Assembly (NCBI GenBank): GCA_027621405.1
Contig: JAQCBT010000021.1
Location: forward strand, 1 to 58,925
Direction of reading: 5' to 3'
Origin: Pseudomonadota bacterium
GTDB taxonomy: Bacteria; Pseudomonadota; Gammaproteobacteria; Pseudomonadales; Pseudohongiellaceae
Length of the DNA: 58,925 nucleotides
Part shown: one piece after another, positions 8,091 through 17,700 of the stretch
Layout: the number at the start of each line of letters is the position of its first letter
Position numbering within the stretch: position 1 is the first letter of the stretch
Made by a program: the position numbers and the translations under genes
The notes under the pieces: model-generated
Seen by the model: only the letters and a program-made list of their open reading frames with translations
What the model was told of the DNA's origin: nothing
The model's database searches: none

Positions 8091-8876
8091 ATGAAATATG
8101 CATTTGTTAAGAAAAGTGGCGCTTTTATGTCACTGCTACTCGTAGGGCAAACAACACTCGCCGCTTCTGGAGATTCTGGAATGCTCCAGTCTGGCGACTT
8201 CGTTGGATATTCGTTCTGGTTGATATCTATGGCGCTCGCCGCGTCAACCATCTTCTTTCTCATGGAATCACTGAGAATGGGTGGAAAATGGGCAACATCG
8301 CTCACAGTGAGTGCTTTAGTAACATTTATTGCGGCCTTTCACTATTTCTACATGCGCGATGTCTGGGTCACGACTGGCAATACGCCCACAGACTTCAGAT
8401 ATATCGATTGGTTGTTAACTGTTCCTCTTCTAATGATCGAGTTCTACCTGATATTAGCAGCGATAGCTAAGGTTTCAGGCGGAATTTTTTGGCGATTATT
8501 GATCGGAACGCTTGTAATGCTCATCCCGGGGTATATGGGTGAGGCTGGTTACATGAATGCAACGATCGGCTTTGCTATTGGTATGGTCGGCTGGGCTTAC
8601 ATTCTATTCGAAATCTTCGCTGGTGAGGCAAGTAAAGTCGCCGCAGCACAGGCGCCGCCAGCTGTGCAAAAGTCCTATGGATTGATGAAATGGACTGTAA
8701 CAATTGGTTGGGCGATTTACCCAATCGGTTACTTCTTAGGGTACCTTGCGGGTGGAACTGACATGGGAACGTTGAACATGGTCTACAACCTCGCCGACGT
8801 GCTCAATAAGATCGCATTCGGTCTGTTCATTTGGTATGCAGCCAATGAAGATACAGCTGCACACGTCAATCGCTAG
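8091..8876 (+). CDS. Proteorhodopsin, green-type light-driven proton pump
   Basis: Seven-helix inner-membrane retinal protein that exports protons in light. The 261-aa protein starts with a signal-like segment cut after about residue 24 (TTLAAS), as in marine proteorhodopsins. Key residues: H84 (partner of the proton acceptor), D106 acceptor and T110 in YIDWLLTVPLL, L114 at the spectral-tuning site (Leu predicts green absorption), E117 donor, and K240 in LADVLNKIAFG, which binds retinal. D/T/E is the proton-pump set, unlike the NDQ set of sodium pumps. The ATG at 8091 follows GAGGGAGA; an upstream in-frame extension to 8001 is not needed. It is divergent from the crt/blh operon that makes its chromophore. 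Confidence 0.97.
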   Translation: MKYAFVKKSGAFMSLLLVGQTTLAASGDSGMLQSGDFVGYSFWLISMALAASTIFFLMESLRMGGKWATSLTVSALVTFIAAFHYFYMRDVWVTTGNTPTDFRYIDWLLTVPLLMIEFYLILAAIAKVSGGIFWRLLIGTLVMLIPGYMGEAGYMNATIGFAIGMVGWAYILFEIFAGEASKVAAAQAPPAVQKSYGLMKWTVTIGWAIYPIGYFLGYLAGGTDMGTLNMVYNLADVLNKIAFGLFIWYAANEDTAAHVNR

Positions 8877-8897
8877 AAACTAGTATTTTGAATTACG

Positions 8898-8924
8898 AAA
8901 AGGGGCTGCAATGCCCCTTTTTTT
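8898..8924 (+). terminator. Rho-independent terminator of proteorhodopsin
   Basis: AAAAGGGGC (8898-8906) pairs with GCCCCTTTT (8913-8921) around a 6-nt loop, followed by more T. It starts 21 bp after the rhodopsin stop, making rhodopsin a single-gene transcript. Confidence 0.9.
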
Positions 8925-9099
8925 ATGCCTTCGTAAAAGTGGATAATGTGAAATCGTAGTTCAGGTGCTTTTCGCGCCGCCCTCAGTGTAAATATTGAAA
9001 CGGGAATAACTTTAACCTTGAATAATACTTTCAAGTCGATAAATAGTTGGTTCGGAATAGAAGTGTTTAATTAAGTGTAATAATTACTCAAGAGGCCAA

Positions 9100-9537
9100 G
9101 TGAAAATTCTAAAGAGGCTGTTTGCTGTGTTCATCATTCTTCTCATTTTAGCGAGCGTGTTACTGTTCGAAGGAGATATTCCAGCGGCGGAAATAGACGC
9201 AAAGCACAGTAACGCTGAGTCGAAATTTTTGGTGATGGATAACGGCGCGCGTGTGCATTACCGCGATCAGGGGAAACAGGACGGCGTGCCGCTTGTGCTC
9301 GTGGTTGGGGATGTACTCGTTTACACACGAGATGAGAGTGTCACTGCGACGGTTGTTGCTGATAAGAAAATTGAATTTGAGGGTGAAGTGACCAGCCTAA
9401 GCAGAGCCGCCTTAACGCTGCTTCACAGGGATGGATATAAGTGGAAGCAGGCAAATGGGTGGGCGTATTGGATGAAGGATGGTGAGACGATGGGCGAGAG
9501 GGTAGAGCGGTTCGCTCCAGTAGATGAGGAAGATTAG
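9100..9537 (+). CDS. Chimeric small protein: hydrolase-like N-terminus plus NGWxYW domain
   Basis: A 145-aa protein with an N-terminal membrane anchor (residues 1-24). Residues 38-68 (LVMDNGARVHYRDQGKQDG then VPLVLV) look like the opening strands of an alpha/beta hydrolase. Where HG and the rest of the fold should follow, the sequence switches to VGDVLVYTRDESVTATVV. It ends in GYKWKQANGWAYWMKDG, reminiscent of RAMA/DUF4357-type modules that often end restriction or DNA-modification proteins. No catalytic Ser or His of a hydrolase is present. It looks like a fusion of two unrelated gene ends at the right border of the rhodopsin island. Whether it is expressed is unknown. Confidence 0.5.
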   Translation: MKILKRLFAVFIILLILASVLLFEGDIPAAEIDAKHSNAESKFLVMDNGARVHYRDQGKQDGVPLVLVVGDVLVYTRDESVTATVVADKKIEFEGEVTSLSRAALTLLHRDGYKWKQANGWAYWMKDGETMGERVERFAPVDEED

Positions 9538-9917
9538 CTTCCCACAGTTACAAAGATTGCAACGGGGAATTGGTAAGTCATTGAAGAATTTAAGCGCGAT
9601 TGGTTGGTTGGGAAGGAGATATGGAGAAGCAGTTTTACAAGCGAGTTACAAACCAACTAAAAGATCCTGTAACCCATTGTTTCTATTGGCTAAAATTTAG
9701 CCCCGCTATTGAGTGGGAATAAGCGCCTTCATAAAAGCTTGATAGTAGCTTGATAGTAGCTTGATAGTAGCTTGATTGTAGCTTGCGGTACGGTCTCTGC
9801 GCTTTTTGCCAACTACTCCTGATTCCCCTTAAACTGTCCCAGACCGGCATCGGTGGCGCTATGCACTGCATTAGGCTGTAAACGTGCTAGTAGTCCTGTT
9901 TATGATCTTCGTAGATT
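9538..9917. other. Intergenic region with short tandem repeat
   Basis: 380 bp without a credible gene. It holds the 11-bp tandem repeat described separately (9736-9790) and AT-rich sequence around it. No clear terminator or promoter was found. Confidence 0.5.
9736..9790. repeat. Five tandem 11-bp repeats (AGCTTGATAGT)
   Basis: Three perfect copies of AGCTTGATAGT (9736-9768), a fourth with one change (AGCTTGATTGT) and a degenerate fifth (AGCTTGCGGTA). The 11-bp period is near one helical turn, so the copies face the same side of the DNA. Each unit contains AGCTT. Confidence 0.9.
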
Positions 9918-10715
9918 ATGGAATTCCTGATGGTTTCCACGGCTACAGCAATTACTTCTTTGACTTCCCTGGCGGGCAAGCTGGACGATACGAGTATTCA
10001 TGAGATTCGTAAACTCACCAAGCAGTTTCGAGCCCAGTTGGATTTGCAACGTGCCTTGCATGGCAAGAATCCTGAGAGAGAAAAAGTTCATCAATCGCTC
10101 AGGCAGCTCGCGCGCCTGTTATGCCCACAACGGGATCGTTGTGTCATGGATGCCGCGTTGGGTGAATTGGCGGACCAGTCATCAGGTCAACCAGATCTGG
10201 TCAGGCTGTTGAATTCCTTGCGCAATGCTTTGGGAAGCAAGTCATTGACAGAACCAGAGTTTCATAAAATACAGAAGTTGGCAGCTGAAGTTGTGGCTAA
10301 AGCGCCCGGTCTGATGAGTTCCAGTTTCAATGACGGAATGCTGGATCAGTTCCTGTATTCAAGATTGTCAGAGTTGAGTAAACTGGGACCAGGATTGCTC
10401 GTAGCCCAGGACTTCGATGCTTTGCATAAATGGCGCAAGCAGATCAAGGCGCTCATGTATCAGTTTCAATTGAAATCATCTCCATCAGCGAAAGATCTTG
10501 AAATCATGGATAAACTCGATCAATTGGGTGGCAGCCTGGGTAAAGTCAATGATATGCATGTACTTCGAGATACGCTGTTGCAGAAGTTTGATGGGCAGGA
10601 AGTAGCAGAGAGCCAGAGTCAATTCGCGTCTGTCATGGCTATGATTGATGTCAGGCTCAGGGAAGAGCTCGAAAGCTCCAGACAGTTGCACTATGTGCTC
10701 TCTACTTGGTTATGA
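9918..10715 (+). CDS. CHAD domain protein
   Basis: CHAD domains are all-helical, histidine-rich modules that bind polyphosphate. This 265-aa protein shows the two conserved basic helices: SIHEIRKLTKQFRAQLD near residues 26-42 and LHKWRKQIKALMYQFQL near residues 170-186. A possible second start (ATG 9930, MVSTATA) would shorten it by four residues. No CYTH triphosphatase, polyphosphate kinase or exopolyphosphatase gene lies nearby, so its target is unclear. No signal peptide; probably cytoplasmic. Confidence 0.85.
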   Translation: MEFLMVSTATAITSLTSLAGKLDDTSIHEIRKLTKQFRAQLDLQRALHGKNPEREKVHQSLRQLARLLCPQRDRCVMDAALGELADQSSGQPDLVRLLNSLRNALGSKSLTEPEFHKIQKLAAEVVAKAPGLMSSSFNDGMLDQFLYSRLSELSKLGPGLLVAQDFDALHKWRKQIKALMYQFQLKSSPSAKDLEIMDKLDQLGGSLGKVNDMHVLRDTLLQKFDGQEVAESQSQFASVMAMIDVRLREELESSRQLHYVLSTWL

Positions 10716-10840
10716 TTGATCTTGAATATGACTTTTTGCCGCTTTTTAATGATTTGATCATTCTTTCGGCTCAGAGATAACGACCTGACACAGAATTTAT
10801 TATGGCACCTTACGGAGCTTCAATTGAGTATGCGCATGGC

Positions 10841-11308
10841 TCAGTTTCCGTAGGCTCCCAGCTCAGAAATGAACAGGGTAGCGTCGTGAGTACCCAGAGA
10901 GTCGTAAGTACCTATCCAGACGTCGAAAATTCCAGTGGGTGCATCGGTGAAATGCACAGAGGGGTCCAGATCCCCGCCGGAGTCATCATCGCAGATCCAG
11001 TTACCATTGGGGTCATTGATGACTAGCGTAGTATCAGCGCTTGAAATAACCGAAATCCATAATTCCAGCAATCCAGCTTCAAAGGTGAACTGGAAGTCTG
11101 GCGCATTGGCGATGAAGCCAGCACAGCCTTTACCCAAAGTGGAGGCATCTATTGTGCCGCCGGATACAACATCGAAGCGCATAGGGTCTGGCGTAAAGCC
11201 GGATTTGAGGGTTATCGTGCCATACGTTGCATCGATTGATACATCTTGCGCCCAAGTTGTTGAATAAAGTCCGAGCAGCAGCACAGTTGGAGCCAATAGC
11301 TTTTTCAT
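10841..11308 (-). CDS. Small secreted protein with Asp-rich loops, function unknown
   Basis: A 155-aa protein starting MKKLLAPTVLLLGLYSTTWA, a clear signal peptide with cleavage after the Ala. The rest is beta-strand-rich, with NDPNGNWICDDDSGGDLDP near residues 99-117 and a repeated strand pattern (LWISV, VWIGTYD, ATLFIS). The pattern is like the pre-peptidase C-terminal (PPC-type) beta-sandwich domains that follow secreted proteases, but here it stands alone. Two Cys (in KGCAGF and WICDDD) could form a disulfide. The frame is open further upstream to 11419; I chose 11308 because AAGGAA precedes it and the signal peptide starts there. Confidence 0.6.
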   Translation of the reverse strand: MKKLLAPTVLLLGLYSTTWAQDVSIDATYGTITLKSGFTPDPMRFDVVSGGTIDASTLGKGCAGFIANAPDFQFTFEAGLLELWISVISSADTTLVINDPNGNWICDDDSGGDLDPSVHFTDAPTGIFDVWIGTYDSLGTHDATLFISELGAYGN

Positions 11309-11850
11309 GGAATTTCCTTTTGAATGCGAAGCGGGTCTCACACCTTTTGTTCTGTTGAAACCAATATTGTAATTTCTTGAATCTATCAGAATGCAGTTGG
11401 GGCGGTGAGCTAAAGCCACGAGTGTAATACGTTACTTTGAAGTCTGGTGGATTTCTAGTAGAGGGGGTGAATAGGCAGCATGCTCCCCTCAGGAAAATAC
11501 AAATACAACATATTTAATAAAAGGCGCAAAATAAATAATTGTCGATTCCTTCGTTGGCAGGTGGTCAAATAAGCGCATTGGATCATGCGGAATTGAGCTG
11601 CAATCTGGATGATTGGCAGCAGTTGATGCGAGAGATTCAACGTTGAATTTCGACAAACAGGGCTTGCTGCTTTTTGCTCTGAGGGCCGTAAAGAATCGGC
11701 AGGGCATTTCTACAAATGCTGAAAGTTGCATGCCATGGGTTACATATGGCTTATTAGTATGGATTTTCGGGTCTGGCTACAGCGCTTGCGGGGGTTGGGT
11801 TAGTATTTTCTAAAAGATATATCCCGATTGGGTCTGATCATAAATCGATA
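11309..11850. other. Intergenic region before the ion channel
   Basis: About 540 bp. A loose GAGGGG...CCCCTC inverted repeat spans 11461-11490, with an 18-nt loop. A possible promoter for the channel gene is TTGGGT (11795-11800), 17 bp, TATATC (11818-11823). Short frames on both strands show no family resemblance or ribosome binding sites, so I list no gene. Confidence 0.4.
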
Positions 11851-12690
11851 ATGAAAGTGAATTTATCTAAAGACGTTCGCCAAATCATTTACGAAGTCAT
11901 ATTCGGCTATGAATCCAGGGCCGGGAGACTCTTCGATGTTGCATTGATCGTCATGATCCTGGCATCCGTCATCGCAGTCCTGATGGATTCTGTCGAAGAC
12001 TATCATCTGCGTTATGGCGCGTTCTTCTATCGCCTGGAGTGGTTCTTTACGATTGCTTTCACAATTGAGTATCTGCTGAGACTCTACAGTACACCGAACA
12101 AGAAAACCTATGTGTTCAGTTTCTACGGGCTGATCGACCTGTTCTCCATCATGCCGACCTATATAGCCTTCCTGCTGCCTTCGGCCCAATACCTGATCGT
12201 GATTCGCATCATGCGGGTGCTGCGTATATTTCGAATTCTCAAGTTGTTTCGCTACATGGGTGAAGCGAATCTGCTGTACACGGCATTACTGCAAGCGCGT
12301 CGCAAGATTCTGGTGTTCCTGTTCTCCGTACTGACCCTGATCGTAATCTTCGGCGCATTGATGTTCATTATCGAAGGGCCAGAGCATGGCTTTCACAGCA
12401 TCCCACACTCAATCTATTGGGCGATCGTGACCATTACCACAGTGGGCTACGGCGACATATCGCCACAGACTCCATTAGGGCAGTTCGTAGCAGGCCTCGC
12501 CATGATTTGTGGTTATGCGATCATTGCTGTTCCGACTGGAATCATAGGTGCGGAGCTGATGAATGAATACCAACATCGCAGCAAGGATGAAGTCGATGGC
12601 TCGCGGAAATGTGTAAGCTGCAAAGCAACCGGGCACGATCTCGATGCCCGCTTCTGCAAATATTGCGGTAACTTGATCAATCAGGCCTGA
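11851..12690 (+). CDS. Voltage-gated potassium channel with C-terminal zinc ribbon
   Basis: Six-helix inner-membrane K+ channel subunit of 279 aa. The S4 voltage sensor is IRIMRVLRIFRILKLFR (Arg/Lys every third residue). The selectivity filter TTVGYGD is at residues 196-202, between the S5 and S6 helices. After S6 comes a short cytoplasmic tail with a CxxC-11-CxxC zinc-ribbon pattern: C254, C257, C269, C272 (CVSC and CKYC). Such tails are uncommon on bacterial Kv-type channels and could sense metal or redox state; that is inference. Monocistronic as far as can be seen. Confidence 0.9.
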   Translation: MKVNLSKDVRQIIYEVIFGYESRAGRLFDVALIVMILASVIAVLMDSVEDYHLRYGAFFYRLEWFFTIAFTIEYLLRLYSTPNKKTYVFSFYGLIDLFSIMPTYIAFLLPSAQYLIVIRIMRVLRIFRILKLFRYMGEANLLYTALLQARRKILVFLFSVLTLIVIFGALMFIIEGPEHGFHSIPHSIYWAIVTITTVGYGDISPQTPLGQFVAGLAMICGYAIIAVPTGIIGAELMNEYQHRSKDEVDGSRKCVSCKATGHDLDARFCKYCGNLINQA

Positions 12691-12747
12691 CTCAATTCTG
12701 TCATCCCCTTCCGCTCAGCAGGCCAGACTAATTCCTGACTTTTGAAA

Positions 12748-13419
12748 ATGCCAAACATCAAGTTCCTCACTGTTCGAGCTGTGCCTACCGTTTCCTGGAG
12801 TTCACAGCACCCGCTGAATTTTCGCCCCGAATTCCTGACCCTGTTCTTCCTTGTGTCAGGCTTAACGGTATTTGGCCTGGGTGAAGCCTTGCTGATCGCG
12901 GCTGGTATTGGGGTGAGTCCCTGGACCGTGCTGGCCCAGGGCCTGGGATTACAGACAGGGCTTTCAATCGGCTGGGCGACATTCCTGGTCAGCGTCGCCG
13001 TATTACTCCTGTGGATACCCTTGCGCCAGACGCCCGGGCTGGGCACATTGCTCAATGCTATTGTTATTTCCTTTATTATCGAGACATCGCTACCATTTCT
13101 TCCCCGGCCCGGTCTGTTTATGTTGCAATTCGGCGAAGTGATTATCGGAGTATTGCTGGTAGGAATGGGGAGTGGAGTCTATCTGACCGCCCAGTTGGGT
13201 GCGGGTCCGAGAGATGGCTTGATGACCGGTTTGCAGCGCCGCAGCGGATTTCCCATTGCCTGGGTGCGCATGAGTCTGGAAATGTGTGCGGTGTGCACTG
13301 GATGGTTATTGGGAGGCACGGTGGGGCTGGGTACCTTATTATTCGCATTTGGCATCGGGCCAGCGGTATCCCTGGGGCTGCATAGCGTACGCATTATCGC
13401 CGGCGGAAGTGAACAATAG
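12748..13419 (+). CDS. YczE/YyaS-like integral membrane protein
   Basis: A 223-aa hydrophobic protein with five to six predicted membrane segments. It contains repeated Gly-rich turns (GLGEALLIAAGIGVSPWTV, GMGSGVYLTAQLGAGPRDG) typical of the YczE/YitT-like family of unknown function. The internal similarity of those two turns suggests a duplicated half. I took ATG 12748; a TTG at 12742 is also in frame, and no strong ribosome binding site is visible for either. It is followed by tadA after 33 bp. Confidence 0.7.
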   Translation: MPNIKFLTVRAVPTVSWSSQHPLNFRPEFLTLFFLVSGLTVFGLGEALLIAAGIGVSPWTVLAQGLGLQTGLSIGWATFLVSVAVLLLWIPLRQTPGLGTLLNAIVISFIIETSLPFLPRPGLFMLQFGEVIIGVLLVGMGSGVYLTAQLGAGPRDGLMTGLQRRSGFPIAWVRMSLEMCAVCTGWLLGGTVGLGTLLFAFGIGPAVSLGLHSVRIIAGGSEQ

Positions 13420-13452
13420 ACCCTCCCAAATTGGGATAAGCCACAGTGAATC

Positions 13453-13974
13453 ATGGACCAGGAGCAAGAAAGACTCATGACCCCCGACCAGTCCCCCGCT
13501 GAGGAGATTCAGGCACAGCACGAGCGCTGGATGGCGCTGGCACTGGAACAGGCTAAGTTCTCGGCTCGGGAAGGGGAAGTGCCCGTGGGCGCCGTCCTGG
13601 TGGCCGATAATGAGCTGCTGGCGGCTGCCCACAATGCGCCAATATCTTCCCATGACCCGACAGCCCATGCGGAAATCCGGGTTCTAAGACAGGCGTCACA
13701 ATCCCTGGGCAACTACCGGCTTCCGGGAACTACCCTCTATGTTACTATCGAGCCTTGCACCATGTGCGTGGGAGCCCTGATTCATGCCCGAGTGGAACGA
13801 CTGGTTTTCGGTGCCAGGGAACCACGAGCGGGAGCGGTGGTAAGCCAGCAGAGATTGTTGGAAGAGGGCCACTATAATCATAGAATTCAGGTGCTCGAAG
13901 GAATTCTGGCTGATTCCTGCGGTCAAATCATGCAGGCTTTCTTTCGCGACAAGCGCGCGGAAAGTCAGTCATAG
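13453..13974 (+). CDS. tadA: tRNA-specific adenosine deaminase
   Basis: Converts the wobble adenosine A34 of tRNA-Arg(ACG) to inosine; essential in most bacteria. The 173-aa protein has the zinc and catalytic motif TAHAEIRVLRQA (His and Glu) near residue 70, and PCTMCVGALIHARV with the two zinc Cys near residue 100. VPVGAVLV is the usual substrate-side strand. The N-terminus is about 20 residues longer than the E. coli protein; a second ATG at 13489 would give a more standard length. The neighbourhood with purL resembles Pseudomonas. Confidence 0.95.
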   Translation: MDQEQERLMTPDQSPAEEIQAQHERWMALALEQAKFSAREGEVPVGAVLVADNELLAAAHNAPISSHDPTAHAEIRVLRQASQSLGNYRLPGTTLYVTIEPCTMCVGALIHARVERLVFGAREPRAGAVVSQQRLLEEGHYNHRIQVLEGILADSCGQIMQAFFRDKRAESQS

Positions 13975-14127
13975 GAGCAGCCCGGCGTAGGGGGTTGATA
14001 CGTATCAAGCCTTGAGCCACGAGATAGCTCGATAATACACAAAGCGAGAAGCAGAATCTTAAAAGTAAAAATCAGATCAGAGCTGGAATCAGATGCAGGC
14101 AGCGTTTTCCGGGGAATTTCCTGGAGT

Positions 14128-14649
14128 ATGAAGAGGGCTATTCTACTAATAGCACTATTGTCCTCCCTCACGGCGTGCGTGGGAGGGAGCGCCTATCGTC
14201 TGTACGAAGGCGACCCGCGTCCATCGACTTCGGTTGCCGTGTTGGAAGGAGCACAATTTCTGCGGCAGGACTGGTTGAATCGCTATATAGACTCGGTGCG
14301 CTTTTCCAGCGTCGACGATGTGATGGTGGATAATAACGTTGCCTACAATCGCATCGAGATCGAACCCGGTGTGCATGATGTGCACGTCTATTTCTACTGG
14401 GATATGGGGTCTGCTCGTGGCCTCGCTCCCGCCCTGGTGAGCTATGCGGCGTCCAGGGATACGCTGTCCCGAACCCTGCGCTTCCATGCCCGGGCAGGAC
14501 AGGTCTACCGCGTCATGGCGGAACCGCATTTCTCCGGCGACAGGCAGGATATTACCTCGCTGTCCCACGTGGATTTCTGGATCGAGGACCAGAACGGCAA
14601 CCAGGTCGTCAGTCGTCGAGAGGGGAGCTACTTCCCGCCGTCGAATTGA
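14128..14649 (+). CDS. Predicted lipoprotein, function unknown
   Basis: A 173-aa protein with a lipoprotein signal: MKRAILLIALLSSLTAC, lipobox LTAC with Cys at residue 17, followed by VGGS. The mature part is beta-rich, with VAVLEGAQFLRQDW, a segment on vertebrate-like EIEPGVHDVHVYFYW spacing of aromatic residues, and GQVYRVMAEPHF. This pattern (volume-of-cost style IEI-PG-H-V) is seen in small envelope lipoproteins of unknown role. The residue after Cys is Val, not Asp, so outer-membrane sorting is likely. I do not recognise the family further. Confidence 0.65.
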   Translation: MKRAILLIALLSSLTACVGGSAYRLYEGDPRPSTSVAVLEGAQFLRQDWLNRYIDSVRFSSVDDVMVDNNVAYNRIEIEPGVHDVHVYFYWDMGSARGLAPALVSYAASRDTLSRTLRFHARAGQVYRVMAEPHFSGDRQDITSLSHVDFWIEDQNGNQVVSRREGSYFPPSN

Positions 14650-14784
14650 CGTAGTTGCGCCGAGGAAGAATGGCAATTCTGCAACAGTTTTTGTGAATTT
14701 CCCTGCGGTTTGAATTATCATTACGTCTCGCTGCCGACCTGTGGGTAGGTCATCTGCAGCCGATTCAAATTCAGGATTTTTTCG

Positions 14785-17700
14785 ATGCAGGTGTTGTTGG
14801 GGGCCTCGGCCCTGTCAGCGTTCAAGCTACGCAAGCTTCAAGACACTCTGCGCGCCTCTTTCCCCACCGTCACCCAGCTCTCTGCCAGGTTAGTCCACTT
14901 CGTTGATGCGGCGAATCCACTTACTGCAGCCGAATCGGACGTGCTCGCTGGTCTGCTGGAATACGGCGAGCCTTATTCCGGGCCTGGCGAATCGGGTGGA
15001 GCCGTGCAGCGGCTGGTGGTCCCGCGCCCCGGCACCATCTCTCCCTGGTCCAGCAAGGCCAGCGACATACTCCACAACTGCGGGCTGACGGCTGTCAGGC
15101 GTATCGAACGAGGTGTGGTCTATTGGATCCAGTGCCAGCAGGAACCGGGTAAAGCCGAGCTGAGTATCCTGGACAGCTTGTTGCATGACCGCATGGTACA
15201 GGTAGTGCTGGATGAGATTGATGAGGCGGCTGTGCTCTTCCAGAGCGCGGATCCGAGGCCGATGCAGTCGGTGGATATTCTGCAACAAGGCAAGCAGGCG
15301 CTGCTGCAGGCTAACCAGGAATGGGGGCTTGCCCTGGCCGAAGACGAGATGGACTACCTGTTCGAACGCTTCTCCGAATTGGGCCGCAATCCTAACGATG
15401 TTGAGCTGATGATGTTTGCCCAGGCCAACTCAGAGCACTGCCGGCACAAGATATTCAATGCCAGCTGGACCATCGACGGCGTAGACAAGAGCCATTCCCT
15501 GTTTCGCATGATTCGAAACACCCATGATCAGTCTCCCGGCAACGTCCTCTCCGCTTACTCTGATAACGCGGCAGTAATGGCGGGGCCGGAGGCGGAGCGC
15601 TTCTTCCCGTCTGGAGATGCGGATGAGTTTGCCTATCATCGGGAGCCCGTGCATATCCTGATGAAGGTTGAGACCCATAACCATCCAACTGCAATTGCAC
15701 CATTCCCCGGGGCATCCACCGGGTCAGGTGGAGAGATTCGTGATGAAGGCGCGACCGGCAGAGGAGCAAAACCCAAGGCCGGGCTCACCGGATTCTCGGT
15801 TTCCAATCTACACCTCCCGGATGCTGTGCAGCCTTGGGAAAGGCCGATGCAGAAACCGGCCCATATCGCTTCCGCACTGGACATCATGCTGGAAGGGCCG
15901 ATTGGTGGCGCGGCGTTTAATAACGAATACGGCAGGCCAAACCTATGCGGTTATTTCCGGAGCTTCGAGGATGAAGTGATTAACGAGGCTGGAGAAGCCG
16001 AAGTACGTGGTTATCACAAGCCCATCATGATTGCCGGAGGTCTCGGTAACGTCAGGGACCAACACGTCTTGAAGGGCGAGATACCGGCGGGTGCGAAGCT
16101 GATCGTGCTCGGCGGCCCGGCGATGCTCATTGGTCTTGGTGGGGGTGCCGCTTCCTCCATGGCATCAGGAATTGGCAGCGAAGACCTGGATTTTGCGTCT
16201 GTACAGCGAGACAACGCAGAGATGGAGCGCCGCTGCCAGGAAGTCATCGATCGCTGCTGGCAGCAGGGTGACGCCAATCCCATACTCTTCATTCACGATG
16301 TGGGTGCGGGAGGTCTCTCCAATGCGCTGCCAGAACTGGTGAAAGACGGTGGGCGTGGCGGTGTGTTCCAACTGCGGGAAATACCTAATGCCGAATCCCG
16401 GATGTCTCCCCTGGAAATCTGGTGTAACGAGGCACAGGAGCGCTACGTGCTGGCTGTCCCCGAGGAAGACATGGACAGGTTCCGCGCTTACTGTGAGCGA
16501 GAACGCTGCCCGTTTGCCGTGGTTGGAGAGGCAAGCGAAGCCCAGCAGCTGCGATTGCACGATACCCATTTCAACAACAACCCGATCGACCTACCAATGG
16601 ATGTGCTATTCGGTAAGCCGCCCAAGATGCATCGGGAAGTAAACTCGGGCCGAGTTCCATTGCAGCCGTTTACAGCAAGCGACATTGATATTGCAGAGGG
16701 GGTGGGGCGCGTGCTCTCTCTGCCGACGGTTGCTAACAAAACCTTTCTGGTGACGATCGGTGATCGCTGCATTACCGGCCTCGTTTGCCGTGACCAGATG
16801 GTTGGGCCCTGGCAGGTACCGGTTGCCGATGCAGCAGTTACCGCCAGCAGCTACCTGGGTTACACCGGCGAGGCCATGGCGATGGGGGAGCGAACACCGC
16901 TGGCCCTGTTTGACGGTCCGGCTTCGGGGCGTATGGCCATTGCCGAATCGATTACCAATATAGCCAGCGCCGACATCGACTCGCTGGGAGATATCAAGTT
17001 GTCGGCCAACTGGATGGTGGCAGCGGGGCACGGCGCGGAAGATGCAAAGCTCTTCGCCACCGTGGAAGCAGTGGCCATGGAGCTCTGTCCACAACTGGGT
17101 ATCTGCATACCGGTGGGCAAGGATTCCATGTCGATGCGCACCGTGTGGAAAGACGAGCAGGGTGAAAAGAGTAACACCGCACCCCTTTCCCTGATCATAT
17201 CTGCCTTCGCCCCGGTCAAGGATGTCCGGAAAACCCTGACACCACAATTACGCACTGACAGGGGGGAAACCCTCTTGCTGTTACTCGATATCGCTGGTGG
17301 CAGGAATCGCCTGGGCGGCTCGTCCCTGGGCCAGGTCTATAATCGATTGCAGGGCGATGTACCTGATCTCGATGAGCCCGGGCTGTTGAAGAGTTTCTTC
17401 GCACTTGTGAGCAAGGCCAGGCAAGGAAATTTGCTGCTGGCTTATCATGACCGCTCCGATGGTGGTCTCTTCACCACCGTGGCCGAAATGTGTTTTGCAG
17501 GCCACTGCGGTGTCGATCTTAATCTCGACGAATTACCCGATGCAGAATGTCTGTCGCTCATGTTCTCCGAAGAGCTTGGTGCGGTAGTGCAGATTGAGCG
17601 TAATCAATTGCCTGATTTGCAGGCACTGGCGAATGAATGCGGTTTTGCTGAGCACGTGCATGTGATCGGCTCATTGAATCCGGATGACCGGATTCGGGTA

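Noticed and set aside
8091..8876. Sodium-pumping or sensory rhodopsin
   Set aside because: Asp, Thr and Glu at the three key positions are those of a proton pump, and no transducer gene is adjacent.
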